Below are positions 9,608 to 18,352 of a stretch of DNA of 64,000 nucleotides, piece by piece. This DNA comes from Nocardia huaxiensis. GTDB taxonomy: Bacteria; Actinomycetota; Actinomycetes; Mycobacteriales; Mycobacteriaceae. Made by a program: the position numbers and the translations under genes. The stretch lies in the NCBI RefSeq assembly GCF_013744875.1, contig NZ_CP059399.1, positions 4,836,001-4,900,000 on the forward strand, read 5' to 3'. Below the pieces are notes generated by a model. It searched no databases and had not been told where the DNA came from. It was given only the letters and a program-made list of their open reading frames with translations. Every line of letters starts with the position of its first letter. Position 1 is the first letter of the stretch.

Positions 9608-9790
9608 TCAGACATGGGGAACCACGGCGAACTTCTTGATCTGCTCGACCCGCGCCACGGTGGCGTTGGCGCGGTGTTGTACCGGCGGCCGTCGGCGTCG
9701 AGTTCACCGATGTCTTCGGTGTGCAGCCAGCGGTCGGCGTCGCTGGCCATCATGGGGCCGCGCGCGAGCACCTCGTCCGGATGTGCGGTG
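9608..9790 (-). pseudogene. acyl-CoA synthetase (AMP-binding, FadD-like) C-terminal relic
   Basis: One frame gives an EVLARGP segment and then WLHTEDIGELDADG, the hinge region before the C-terminal subdomain of ANL-type adenylating enzymes. A second frame gives ARVEQIKKFAVVP then a stop, matching the region where long-chain fatty acyl-CoA synthetases continue towards the catalytic lysine. The frames are out of register and the intervening catalytic sequence is missing, so only scraps of the gene survive. Confidence 0.6.
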
Positions 9791-9903
9791 ACCGTGCGCT
9801 GGAAGGGGCTCGCACATGGTGCGCGGTTCGGGTCGCGGATGATTCGGCATAGAAAGACCCTCCGCTGCTGTGGCGTTCGGTGTGGAGGGGAATCCGTGCT
9901 TGT

Positions 9904-11333
9904 TCAGAAGCCGAGCCGGCGGCGAATGTCTCGGGCCATGATCACGTTCATGACGCGGAGGAAGCCGCGCAGCCGTACCCGCGTGTACGGGAACCAGATC
10001 AGTTCGCGTCGCATCGGCGGAAAGCGGGGTTCGGTGATGGCTTGGGCGCGAGTGTATTTGCGGAGGCCGTTCGCGCCGCCGAAGCGGGCTCCGATGCCGG
10101 ATGCCTTCCAGCCACCGTGTGGGACGGTGGGGGACATCAGGTTGTAGAAGACGTCGTTGATGTTGACGGCGCCGACTTCGATTCGGCGGGCCAGGGCCAA
10201 ACCTCGCGCGGTGTCGCCGGTCCACACCGTGGCCGACAGTCCGTATTCGCTGTCGTTGGCCAGACGCACCGCCTCGTCGGCGTCGGCGACCTCGAGGGGC
10301 GGCCCCCGGTGAGTGCGCAGGCACCGGCCGAAACCGCCTCGGACACATGCCTTTCCACAATGTCACGCTGAGCCCGGGTGGCCATCGCGCCGATGTCGTA
10401 GCGGAAGTCGTGGCCGCCGCCGATGCGCAGTCGCCGCACCTCCGCGGTCAGCTTGGTCACGAACTCGTCGTGGACGGCGGCCTCCACGTAGACGCGTTCC
10501 ACCGAGATGCACGCCTGACCGGCGTTGAACAGCCCGCCCCACGCGATGCCCGCCGCGGCGCGGTCGATATCGGCGTCGGCGAGCACGATGGCCGGGTCTT
10601 TGCCGCCCAATTCGAGTGAGTAGTGGATCAGCCGGTCGACGGCACGATGCGCGATCAGCTTGCCGGTCCGGGTGGAGCCGGTGAACTGCACGTAGTCGAC
10701 GGTGTCCACCAGGGCCGCGCCCGTCGCACCGCGGCCGGTGACGACGTCGAAGACCGGGGGAGCGCCGATCTCACGCCAGCCGCGCAGCATGAACAACGCG
10801 GTCAGCGGGGTGAACTCGGAGGGCTCGAGCAGTACCGCCGCCCCCGCGAGCAGGGCGGGCAGCGCATCGAAACCCGGTGTCAGCAAAGGGAAGTTCCAGG
10901 GCGTGATGACGCCCACCACCGGGTAGGGGTGGTATTCCACGCGGTAGCGCTTGGGCACGGCGAGGGCGTTGGCGGCCCCGGGCGACTCCGGCGCGAGGAA
11001 CTTCGCGGCATTTGCCGCGTAGTAGTTGAGCACGCCGGTCACCATCGGCAACTCCATGAGCGCCTCGGCGCGGGTCTTGCCCGACTCGGATTGAATGACG
11101 TCGGCGAGTTCCTCGGCGTGGTCGAGCAGCCAATCCCGGTATCTGCCAAGCCATTCCGCACGTCGTTTGGGTCCGGAGTCCGCCCAGGCGGGCTGGTGGT
11201 CGCGCAATGCGCGCACGGCCGCGGCGACGTCGGCGGCCGACCGGTCCGGCACGGTGCGCACCAGTGACCCGTCGATCGGCGAGCGCACCTCGATAACCGT
11301 TGTAGCGGCGTCGTTCTCGACGGCCGTCATCAT
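9904..11333 (-). pseudogene. aldehyde dehydrogenase pseudogene (internal deletion and frameshift)
   Basis: The first 345 residues are a good NAD(P)-dependent aldehyde dehydrogenase, with ITPWNFP in the cofactor site, the general-base Glu241 in LELGGKDP and the nucleophile Cys275 in NAGQACIS. After ALTGGR the reading frame changes and roughly 45 residues are missing, including the conserved segment that normally contains an EETFGP motif. The C-terminus then continues in another frame from EVADADEAVRLAND to the stop at 9904. The 5' end overlaps the stop of the upstream SDR by ATGA, so the two were once an operon for alcohol/aldehyde oxidation. A sequencing error cannot easily explain loss of a whole motif. 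Confidence 0.8.
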
Positions 11334-12184
11334 TTCTCACCCGTCAGTCGCCGGTGGTAGGCAGCGCGCAATTGGTGGTCGGGTGTGGTGAAGACATCGC
11401 CCCAGCCGAGCGCGTTCACGGCGGCGTAGCGGAGCCTGCCGGGCAGCAGTTGGGTTGACTTCAGCAGCAGGCCAAGGGAACTCGGTACCGTGATGGTGCG
11501 CGCGTCCGCCCGCACGGCGGCCACGATCCCGGCGGCCACGTCCTCCGGTTCGCGCATCGAGAGTTTGCGCGCCCAACGCGGCACCTCGGTCCCGGAAGCC
11601 AACTCGGTATTGATGAATCCCGGCAGCACCATGGTGACGCCGATGCCTCGGGAATGCTGTTCCCGCCACAGTGACTCGGTGAACCCGATGACGAAATGCT
11701 TGGTGCCGCAATAGGTCGCCAGCCCCGGTTCACCGGTCGCCCCGGCCAGGGAGGCGATGTTCACCAGGTTTCCTCGTCCGCGCGCGGTGAAGCGCTGCAT
11801 GGCCAGCCGAGAACCGGTGGTCACGCCGCGGACGTTGATGTCGATCTGCCGGTCCGTCATCTCCGGTGTCTCGTCCACGAACTCGCCGATCGGCATGATG
11901 CCGGCATTGTTGACCAGCACATCCAGCGCGCCCAGGTGGCGTTCGGTCGCGTCGAGGAACTCGGCGAACGAGTCGCTGTCGGTGACATCCAACGGCAACC
12001 CGATGATCTCGCCGGCGGTCGCGCTGTTCAGTTCGGTCGCCGTGCGCGCGGCGAGCGCGGCGTCGATATCGCCGATGGCCACCTTGGCTCCGGCGCGCGC
12101 GAATGCCTCCGCCGTCGCGCGGCCGATGCCCCGGGCGCCGCCGGTGACCGCCACCACCCGGCCGGGCAGCGAGAGTCCGCTCAT
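11330..12184 (-). CDS. SDR family oxidoreductase
   Basis: A 284-residue classical SDR: cofactor motif TGGARGIG near residue 14, NNAG near residue 90, the catalytic serine in NIASLAG and the YCGTK catalytic pair. The C-terminal extension resembles membrane-associated nocardial and mycobacterial SDRs. The ATG follows GGAAGGA at ten bases. It leads a two-gene unit with the broken aldehyde dehydrogenase and faces a divergent PucR-type regulator, with four 13-bp tandem repeats just upstream of its start. Likely an alcohol dehydrogenase controlled by that regulator; the substrate is unknown. Confidence 0.88.
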   Translation of the reverse strand: MSGLSLPGRVVAVTGGARGIGRATAEAFARAGAKVAIGDIDAALAARTATELNSATAGEIIGLPLDVTDSDSFAEFLDATERHLGALDVLVNNAGIMPIGEFVDETPEMTDRQIDINVRGVTTGSRLAMQRFTARGRGNLVNIASLAGATGEPGLATYCGTKHFVIGFTESLWREQHSRGIGVTMVLPGFINTELASGTEVPRWARKLSMREPEDVAAGIVAAVRADARTITVPSSLGLLLKSTQLLPGRLRYAAVNALGWGDVFTTPDHQLRAAYHRRLTGEK

Positions 12185-12201
12185 ATCCGTTCAATTCCTT
12201 C

Positions 12202-12253
12202 CGTGTGCACGCCCCGTGTGCACGCCCCGTGTGCACGCCCCGTGTGCACGCCA
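12202..12253. repeat. four tandem copies of CGTGTGCACGCCC
   Basis: Three perfect copies and one with a final-base change occupy 52 bases, beginning 17 bp upstream of the SDR start and inside the divergent intergenic region. Each unit contains the palindrome GTGCAC. A direct-repeat array at this position could be a cooperative regulator-binding site, or a simple tandem duplication. Confidence 0.85.
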
Positions 12254-12470
12254 CGCTGCGTGCGGCAGCCGATCCGCCCGTCGCCGGGCATGCGCTCAGT
12301 CTGGTCACCACGGGCCGCGGCGCGCTTGTGACGGCGGCCCAGATCTCGGGGCGCGTGCTGGGCGGGCGACACAAACACGCCCGCCTCACCCGGGAATGCC
12401 CGTGTCCGGCACCTACGGCCGACTGTGGGATCCTTCCCAGCGGGGGCACCACGACACCGAAGGGAGGGCC

Positions 12471-13730
12471 GTGCACCGTCGGGATCTCGATGCCGAAGCG
12501 ACGGCGTGGATATCAGCGTTCGCCGAGTCGCTGCTCGAGCCCGAACGCCTGGCCGCGTTCACCGACCGCATGGACGACGAGATCGCCGCCGACCTTCCCG
12601 CCGTCGCCGACGACGCCGCCCTGCGTCGCGACCTGCACGCCAGCACCCGCGACGCGCTGCGCGGCTACTTCCGCAACCTGCTCACCGAGGATCCCCGCGA
12701 CATCCCCATCCCGCCCGCGAGTCGCGACCTGTTCCGAGCTTTGGCGCAGCGCGGGCACGAGCTACCGGTACTCCTGCGGATCTTCCCGGCGGGTCAGCGC
12801 GTCGCCTGGCAGGCGGTCATGGACGCGGTGTTCGATCCCGCCGTCGATGCCGCATTGCGGCAGCCGATTCTGAATCGGCTGTGGAACCACGTGAATCGCG
12901 TAACCGGAGCGTGGACCGAACAGGCGGTGTCCGCGTATTTCGAGGAGATCCAGCAGCGCCTCCAGGGTGCGCTGGCGCGGCGAGTCGATACCGTGCACGC
13001 CCTGCTCCGTGGCGAGAACCTCGATCCCGAGACCGCGACGCTGCGGTTGGGCCACAACCTGCACGGCGAGCAGACCGGCCTGGTGCTGTGGTCCTCGGAC
13101 CTGCTGGACGAGGCCGCCGCCATGCCCGCCCTCGAGACCTTCGCTCGCGAAATCGCCACGGCCGCAGGGACAACGCGCCCCCTCACCCTGCCCTGCGGCC
13201 CCCGTACCCTGTGGGTCTGGCTGGTCACCTCCCCGGTCACCGACCTGCGCGGCGCACTGACCGACGTAGCCCGCAATCATCCCGGACTTCGCGCCGCGAC
13301 CGGCGTCCCCGCCGCCGGCCCCACCGGCTTCCGCACCAGTCACAGCGAAGCGGTCGCCGCCCAGACCCTGGCCATCGACACCGGAACCACCACCCAGGTC
13401 ACCGACTACCGCGACGTAGAGCTGGTCATCTGCCTGGCCTCCAATCCGACGGCCATGCGGTCCATGGTGACCCGCGAACTGGCAGGTCTGTCCGGAAACG
13501 ACAGCGCCGCACGCCGTTTGCGGGAAACCGTCCTCGCCTACCTCGAGCATGGCAGCAGCGCCCGCGCCGCCGAGGCCCTCGATGTCCACAAGAACACCGT
13601 CCTGTACCGCCTGCAACAAGCCGAAGACCTGCTCGGACACCCCATCGACGACCGCAAACTCCACCTGGAGATCGCCCTCCGCCTCGCCGCCGTCTACGGT
13701 GACGCGCTGCTCGATGCCCGGTCGGGGTAG
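12471..13730 (+). CDS. PucR/CdaR-type transcriptional regulator
   Basis: The 419-residue protein has an N-terminal helical sensing region, a middle GGDEF-like mixed fold, and a C-terminal PucR-type helix-turn-helix (LEHGSSARAAEALDVHKNTV), which is the family's DNA-binding signature. The GTG start has AGGGAGGG immediately upstream; longer open sequence on the left runs through the SDR gene and has no such site. Family members usually activate catabolic genes in response to a small molecule. The divergent SDR/aldehyde dehydrogenase pair is its probable target, and since the dehydrogenase is broken the circuit may now be partly pointless. Confidence 0.88.
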   Translation: MHRRDLDAEATAWISAFAESLLEPERLAAFTDRMDDEIAADLPAVADDAALRRDLHASTRDALRGYFRNLLTEDPRDIPIPPASRDLFRALAQRGHELPVLLRIFPAGQRVAWQAVMDAVFDPAVDAALRQPILNRLWNHVNRVTGAWTEQAVSAYFEEIQQRLQGALARRVDTVHALLRGENLDPETATLRLGHNLHGEQTGLVLWSSDLLDEAAAMPALETFAREIATAAGTTRPLTLPCGPRTLWVWLVTSPVTDLRGALTDVARNHPGLRAATGVPAAGPTGFRTSHSEAVAAQTLAIDTGTTTQVTDYRDVELVICLASNPTAMRSMVTRELAGLSGNDSAARRLRETVLAYLEHGSSARAAEALDVHKNTVLYRLQQAEDLLGHPIDDRKLHLEIALRLAAVYGDALLDARSG

Positions 13731-13765
13731 CGGATTCGGATTGTCGTGCACGGCGGTGTTCGAAA

Positions 13766-13810
13766 GAGGGCAGGCCATAGCAGGGGGGAATGAGTGAACG
13801 GCCTGCCCTC
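13766..13810. terminator. inverted-repeat terminator between convergent genes
   Basis: GAGGGCAGGCC (13766-13776) and its perfect complement (13800-13810) flank a 23-nt loop. The hairpin lies between the end of the PucR gene and the end of the small minus-strand gene, so it could stop transcription from both sides. Confidence 0.6.
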
Positions 13811-13820
13811 GGTCAGCGGG

Positions 13821-13907
13821 CTACTTGGTGCCGCCGGCGGAGCCCGTGAAGAGCTTGTGGATCAGGGCGACAAGGGCAGTTTCGAGGACGCTGGATGCGG
13901 AACCCAT
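13821..13907 (-). CDS. small protein, 28 residues (candidate)
   Basis: This short frame encodes MGSASSVLETALVALIHKLF and eight more residues ending in GGTK. It has a near-ideal ribosome-binding site (AAAGGAG, eight bases before the ATG), about 80 percent G or C at third positions, and its own hairpin terminator. The middle forms one hydrophobic helix of about 16 residues with a His-Lys pair, flanked by Ser/Gly-rich ends. It diverges from a run of secreted cell-envelope genes. I do not recognise the family; a membrane-active or envelope-associated peptide is possible but unproven. Confidence 0.55.
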   Translation of the reverse strand: MGSASSVLETALVALIHKLFTGSAGGTK

Positions 13908-14232
13908 CAGTGATTCTCCTTTGAATTGTTTCTTCGGTTGTGAGCCACTTGCTCACGACGAGCAACGCTACGAGGCGTGAATCAGGAACTGAAATCACGA
14001 TTTTCGGATAGTTCGAAAGAGATGATTGTTGATCGCGGACCCTGACCGTGGAGAAGATCGTCGAGCAGCTCGTGAGCTCGATTGACAAGGCGGCCTTGTG
14101 AATCGTGTGAGAAATAGTGTTTCAGTTCTCTTTCGGTGCGCCCTAGCGTTTGTCGTCGTGAGCAATTGCTCGAATTCCACATCGGCTCACCGGTAATCAG
14201 TTCCGTATTCTCCGGAACTGTTGGAAGGAATC
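13908..14232. promoter_or_regulatory. divergent regulatory region with inverted GTCGTGAGCA sites
   Basis: This 325-bp gap is AT-richer than its surroundings. The 10-mer GTCGTGAGCA occurs at 14155-14164 and in inverse orientation at 13950-13959, each within a local palindrome (GTGAGC-N5-GCTCAC at 13940-13956 and GAGCAATTGCTC at 14160-14171). The copies sit near the divergent 28-residue frame and the secreted-protein gene, suggesting one regulator serves both. AGTTCC and GGAACT also form a small hairpin at 14200-14220 just before the ribosome-binding site. Confidence 0.45.
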
Positions 14233-14940
14233 ATGATCAGGACCCCGAAATTGGCCGCCGGCATTGTGGCGGCCACACTGGTGCTGTCGGGGGCGGATAT
14301 CGTCCTCGGCGCGGCGACCGCCGCGGCGGATACGACGTCCTGCACGCAACAGCAGCACGTGGACCACAATCCAGGATTCAGCAGCTTCTGGATCACCCAC
14401 ACCTACGACAAATCCATCGATGTGACGACCGCGGCGGCCGGCACGCTCATCACCTACAAGATCGTGGTCGGCACCACCAGCATCGGCAATCCGTACGTCA
14501 ACTCCATCACCGACTATCCGCCACCGGGATTCGGCAAGCCGGTCAAGGCCGTGGTCACCGCCTACCACTTCGGCCAGGGGCAGCAGTCCGCCGAGGTGAC
14601 GCCCGGGCCCAACAATGGTGGCTGGAGCGTCACCAGCACCGGCTGGTTCGTCAATTCGGGTAACCCGGTCACAGCCGAATTCACCTATCGCGTACCCGAT
14701 TCCGTGCAGAACGGCCAGCAGATCCGCAGCGGCGGAATCGGTGTCGGCGGCACCGTCGGCGTCGGCTCCGACCAGCCGGGCATGGGCGTGTGCTTCACCG
14801 GCCGCGGCGCGAATCCGGGTGAGGCGCTCCTGGGCAGCATGGACCAGGGCGGCCTCGGATCCTCGCAGAACCAGCTCAGCTCGACCGGTTCGCTCACCGA
14901 CATCATTTCCGGTGTGCTGAAGAACCTGATCGGCAGTTGA
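14233..14940 (+). CDS. secreted protein of unknown function
   Basis: A 235-residue protein with a clear Sec signal peptide: basic MIRTPK start, hydrophobic core to about residue 27 and an Ala-rich cleavage site before DTTSC. The mature part is rich in Gly, Ser, Thr and Val, with a beta-sandwich feel and two cysteines (in TTSCTQQ and GVCFTG) that could form one disulfide. The ATG at 14233 is chosen for the GGAAGGA three bases upstream; a TTG four codons earlier is less likely. It is the first of three consecutive exported proteins on this strand. I do not recognise the family. Confidence 0.75.
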   Translation: MIRTPKLAAGIVAATLVLSGADIVLGAATAAADTTSCTQQQHVDHNPGFSSFWITHTYDKSIDVTTAAAGTLITYKIVVGTTSIGNPYVNSITDYPPPGFGKPVKAVVTAYHFGQGQQSAEVTPGPNNGGWSVTSTGWFVNSGNPVTAEFTYRVPDSVQNGQQIRSGGIGVGGTVGVGSDQPGMGVCFTGRGANPGEALLGSMDQGGLGSSQNQLSSTGSLTDIISGVLKNLIGS

Positions 14941-15016
14941 GACTCCTGGGCCGTGGCGTGGTGCGCGGCCGGCCACGGCCCAGGACCCATTCACCGCTCT
15001 TTCCGAGGAGTCAGCC

Positions 15017-16030
15017 TTGTCGTCCAGGCGGAATTATCCGGCGTTGGTTGCGTCCTATCTCGCCGCCGCGGCCCTGCTCTGGATCGCACCCGGTGTTCTC
15101 ACCGATTCGCACGCCGAACCCGTTGGCCCCCATGTCGATCGGATCGATCGCGCGGGGCAGCGGCAGCAGGTGGTCCACGTGTACTCGGCTGCGATGGGGC
15201 GCACGATTCCGCTCCAGGTGCTCACCGCCGCCGACCCGACCGTACCGCGCCCGACGCTGTATTTGCTGAACGGAGCCAGCGGCGGCACCGATATCACCAA
15301 CTGGTACAACCAGACCGATATTGTCGCGTTCTTCTGGAACAAGAATGTGAACGTGGTGACTCCGGTCGGCGGTGAATTCTCCTACTACACCGATTGGCAG
15401 CGTGACGATCCGGCGCTGGGGCGCAATCGCTGGGAAACGTTCCTGACCCGGGAACTGCCGCCGGTCCTCGACGCGGCCTTGCACGCCTCGGGCGTCAATG
15501 CCATTGCGGGAGTGTCCATGTCGGCCACCTCAGCGCTCAATCTCGCCGCCGCAGCGCCGGAGCTGTACACCGGGGTCGCCGCCTACAGCGGGTGCGCCTC
15601 CACTTCGGATCCTGCCGGACGCACCTACATTCGGCTGGTGCTGGGTCGCGGCGACGCCGACCCGGAGAACATGTGGGGCCCCGACGACGACCCGGCCTGG
15701 CGTTCGCACGACAGCGTGCTGCAGGCAGAACGGCTGCGGGGCAAGGCGATCTATCTCTCCAGCGGCAGCGGATTGCCCGGCCCCGCCGAGGCGCTGCCCG
15801 GGCAGCCGAGCGTCGCGCAGCTCATCGGCAAGGCGAATCAGCTGGTGCTGGGCGGGCTGATCGAGGCCGCCACCAACTCCTGCACCCATGCGCTCGCCGA
15901 ACGCCTGGCCGCGCTGAACATCCCCGCGCAGGTCGAATTCCGTAGCGCAGGCACCCATACCTGGGCGTACTGGCAGGAGGACCTGCACAAATCCTGGCCG
16001 TTGCTGGCCGCCGCGCTGGGCGTGGACTAG
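15017..16030 (+). CDS. secreted esterase/mycolyltransferase, antigen 85-like
   Basis: The 337-residue protein has an N-terminal signal or anchor helix, then an alpha/beta-hydrolase of the Esterase_D/Ag85 type. Family marks are LLNGASGG after strand 3, the GVSMSA elbow with nucleophile Ser167, and GTHTWAYW near the C-terminus carrying the catalytic His. Ag85 proteins transfer mycolic acids between trehalose mycolates and arabinogalactan outside the membrane; this fits a mycolate-bearing host. The TTG start is supported by GAGGAG at the right distance. It follows a secreted protein gene by 76 bases and precedes a GH5 enzyme by 51, a probable envelope-remodelling unit. Confidence 0.85.
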   Translation: MSSRRNYPALVASYLAAAALLWIAPGVLTDSHAEPVGPHVDRIDRAGQRQQVVHVYSAAMGRTIPLQVLTAADPTVPRPTLYLLNGASGGTDITNWYNQTDIVAFFWNKNVNVVTPVGGEFSYYTDWQRDDPALGRNRWETFLTRELPPVLDAALHASGVNAIAGVSMSATSALNLAAAAPELYTGVAAYSGCASTSDPAGRTYIRLVLGRGDADPENMWGPDDDPAWRSHDSVLQAERLRGKAIYLSSGSGLPGPAEALPGQPSVAQLIGKANQLVLGGLIEAATNSCTHALAERLAALNIPAQVEFRSAGTHTWAYWQEDLHKSWPLLAAALGVD

Positions 16031-16081
16031 TCGGCGGACGCACCTGCCGCCGGCACCGATCTCGATGCAGGAGAACATGAA

Positions 16082-17581
16082 ATGACAATCGCCGACGGCG
16101 CCCGCCGGATCCGGTGGGTGACGCGGTTGCTGGCAGTGCTGGTGGCCGCGGCCGGATGTGTGCTGACCGCTCCCGTACCCTCGGCCGCTGCCGACACCCT
16201 GTCACCGTTGCACGTCGACGGATCCCGGTTCGTGGACGCCCACGGGCGGGTCGTCCTATTGCACGGCGTCAACAGCGTGAACAAGGAACCGCCCTACTTC
16301 GGACCGGGCACCACGCTCACCGCCCAGGACGCGGAGCTGTTGTCCCGGCACGGATTCAACACGGTGCGGTTGGGGGTCAACTTCGACGGGCTCATGCCCA
16401 CGCGCGGCGTCGTCGACACCGCCTACCTGGACCGCGTGGCCGGTGTCGTGGATACCTTGGCGCAGTACGGGATCCACACCGTGCTCGACAATCATCAGGA
16501 CGGGCTGTCGAAGATCTGGGGCGGCAACGGTTTTCCGGAATGGGCGATCCGCGCGCGGCCCGCGGCGGAGGAGAACAATCCCGGGTTTCCGCTGTTCTAC
16601 CTCATGCCCAGCATGAACGAGGGCTGGGACGAGGTCTGGGACAACACCTACGGTGTGCTCGACTACCTCGGGCAGGCGCTGGGCGCGCTGGCGGGCGCGA
16701 TGAAAGGGCATCCGGGTGCGCTGGGCATCGAACTGCTCAACGAGCCCTGGCCCGGCTCGGCCTTCCTGTCGTGTTTCCCCAACGGCTGCCGTGGATTCGA
16801 CAGGAAGTACCAGGCGGCGCTGCAGCTGTTGACCGATGCGGTACGCGCCCAGAACGGCGATCTGACGGTGTTCTGGGAGCCGAACGTCACCTGGAACGAG
16901 ACCATGCCCAGCAATCTGGGCAAGAATCCGCCGATCAGCGGACCCGGTATCGCCTTCGCGCCGCACGACTACTGCATTCCCAGCCAGCTGGCCATCTACA
17001 GTGGCCTGCCCGCTTTCCTGCGCGGCCTGTGCCCGCTGCAGCAGGGCAAGTCCTGGGGCAATATCGACGCGTTCGCCCAGCGCACCGGAATCCCCACGCT
17101 GGTCACCGAATTCGGCGACGGCGATCCGACAGTGCTCGCGAATACCCTTGTCAATGCCGACGACCGGTTCATCGGCTGGCACTACTGGCAATATGGCGGG
17201 GGCGTGTCCGATCCGTTCCTCGGTGACGCCGGCCGCCGGCTCGTGCGCACCTACCCACAGGCCACTTCGGGCACGCCGGGACGCATGATCTTCGATCCGG
17301 ACACCGGTGACTTCGCCTACCGCTACACCCCGCGCCCCACCGGCAAGCCGACCGAGATCTATGTCTCGGATCTGCACTACCCCAACGGTTATCGGGTCCG
17401 TGTCGACGGCGGCACGGTGACCTCGTCCGCCGATGCGCGCGTGCTGACCGTCGAAGCGAGTGGTTCGAGCCCGGTCACGGTGTACGTCAACAGTCCCGGT
17501 TCCGCGGGCGCGACCGTCCCCGACGGTCCGGTCGGCACCGGCTCCGCGTCCGGCTCGGGCGGAACCGGCTCAGGCTCCTAG
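16082..17581 (+). CDS. secreted GH5 glycosidase, endoglycoceramidase-like
   Basis: A 499-residue exported enzyme. A signal peptide ends near residue 38, the family-5 barrel follows, and a C-terminal beta domain ends in a low-complexity Gly/Ser tail. The acid/base Glu221 lies in the NEP motif (ELLNEPWPG) and the nucleophile Glu343 in VTEFGDGD. GVNSVNKEPPY at the N-terminus and the two-domain build resemble rhodococcal endoglycoceramidases, which release the glycan from glycosphingolipids. That specificity is an inference; a general beta-glucanase or a host-glycolipid enzyme is possible. An AGGAGA lies before the ATG. Confidence 0.85.
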   Translation: MTIADGARRIRWVTRLLAVLVAAAGCVLTAPVPSAAADTLSPLHVDGSRFVDAHGRVVLLHGVNSVNKEPPYFGPGTTLTAQDAELLSRHGFNTVRLGVNFDGLMPTRGVVDTAYLDRVAGVVDTLAQYGIHTVLDNHQDGLSKIWGGNGFPEWAIRARPAAEENNPGFPLFYLMPSMNEGWDEVWDNTYGVLDYLGQALGALAGAMKGHPGALGIELLNEPWPGSAFLSCFPNGCRGFDRKYQAALQLLTDAVRAQNGDLTVFWEPNVTWNETMPSNLGKNPPISGPGIAFAPHDYCIPSQLAIYSGLPAFLRGLCPLQQGKSWGNIDAFAQRTGIPTLVTEFGDGDPTVLANTLVNADDRFIGWHYWQYGGGVSDPFLGDAGRRLVRTYPQATSGTPGRMIFDPDTGDFAYRYTPRPTGKPTEIYVSDLHYPNGYRVRVDGGTVTSSADARVLTVEASGSSPVTVYVNSPGSAGATVPDGPVGTGSASGSGGTGSGS

Positions 17582-17656
17582 CCTCCGCCCGAATACCCAC
17601 CGCATGCACATTTCGAATGCGACAGCCAGTGTCGGGCGCTTCAAGCGCCGGGGCTC

Positions 17657-18256
17657 TCAACGGGTGTCGTATCGCAGGACTTCCAGGGCGAGGTCGCGGG
17701 CGGTGTCCAATTCGCTGTCGTCGCCGAACAATTCACGGCGGACGTTGCCGGCTGTGAGCAGGGCGTCGAATTTGAAGGCGGTCGCGGCGGGGTTGGCGGA
17801 TCCGGCTGCGGTGAATTCGGCTTCGAGCAGTTGGAGCCACTCGCGCTTCAGTCTTCGTACCGCGTCCGCCACCGGCCCGTCGCGGTGGCCGTATTCGACC
17901 GAGGTGGCCGATACGAAGCATCCGCCGGGGAAGACGCCTGCCTTCAGGTAGGCGATCCATGAGTCGACGAGTGCGCGTAGCCGGGGTTCGCCCGGTTCGC
18001 GATCCCATGTGGGGGCGATGACGGTCTCGCGGTAGATGCGCCTGGCTTCGGCGACCGCCGCGACCTGGATTGCTTCCCGATTGGGGAAGACGGTCAGGAT
18101 TCCGCTCTTGCTCAATCCGGTTGCGGTAGCGAGCGCACCCACGGTGATCGCGTCGAGGCCGTGTGTGGTCGCGATCTCGGCGGCCTTGCGCGCGGCCGTG
18201 CGCCGCGTCGCGTCACCTCGGGCGCGCCGGCCGTCGGTCGGGGGTCCAGCGATCAT
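17657..18256 (-). CDS. TetR family transcriptional regulator
   Basis: The 199-residue protein has an N-terminal TetR helix-turn-helix (AITVGALATATGLSKSGIL) and a helical ligand-binding domain in which FPGGCF resembles the TetR_C_6 subgroup. The ATG is nine bases after a TATAAAAT -10 element on the same strand with no room for a leader, so the mRNA is probably leaderless. It diverges from the SRPBCC gene across a region with three CGACCG half-sites, the likely operator for both promoters. Confidence 0.88.
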   Translation of the reverse strand: MIAGPPTDGRRARGDATRRTAARKAAEIATTHGLDAITVGALATATGLSKSGILTVFPNREAIQVAAVAEARRIYRETVIAPTWDREPGEPRLRALVDSWIAYLKAGVFPGGCFVSATSVEYGHRDGPVADAVRRLKREWLQLLEAEFTAAGSANPAATAFKFDALLTAGNVRRELFGDDSELDTARDLALEVLRYDTR

Positions 18257-18261
18257 TCGGC

Positions 18262-18326
18262 GATTTTATACGACCGACTGGACGTAAATGCCGGGCCTCC
18301 ACTACGGTCGAGCATGATTACGACCG
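18262..18326. promoter_or_regulatory. divergent promoter with three CGACCG half-sites
   Basis: TATAAAAT (18269-18262, minus strand) serves the tetR-like gene. CGACCG at 18271-18276, its complement CGGTCG at 18305-18310, and CGACCG at 18321-18326 form one inverted pair with a 10-bp spacer plus a lone half-site, a plausible TetR operator placed over both promoters. Confidence 0.45.
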
Positions 18327-18352
18327 AACGATCGCATAGTCAGGAGTTCGAT

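Noticed and set aside
12202..12253. CRISPR array
   Set aside because: The 13-bp units are directly adjacent, with no spacers and no cas genes.
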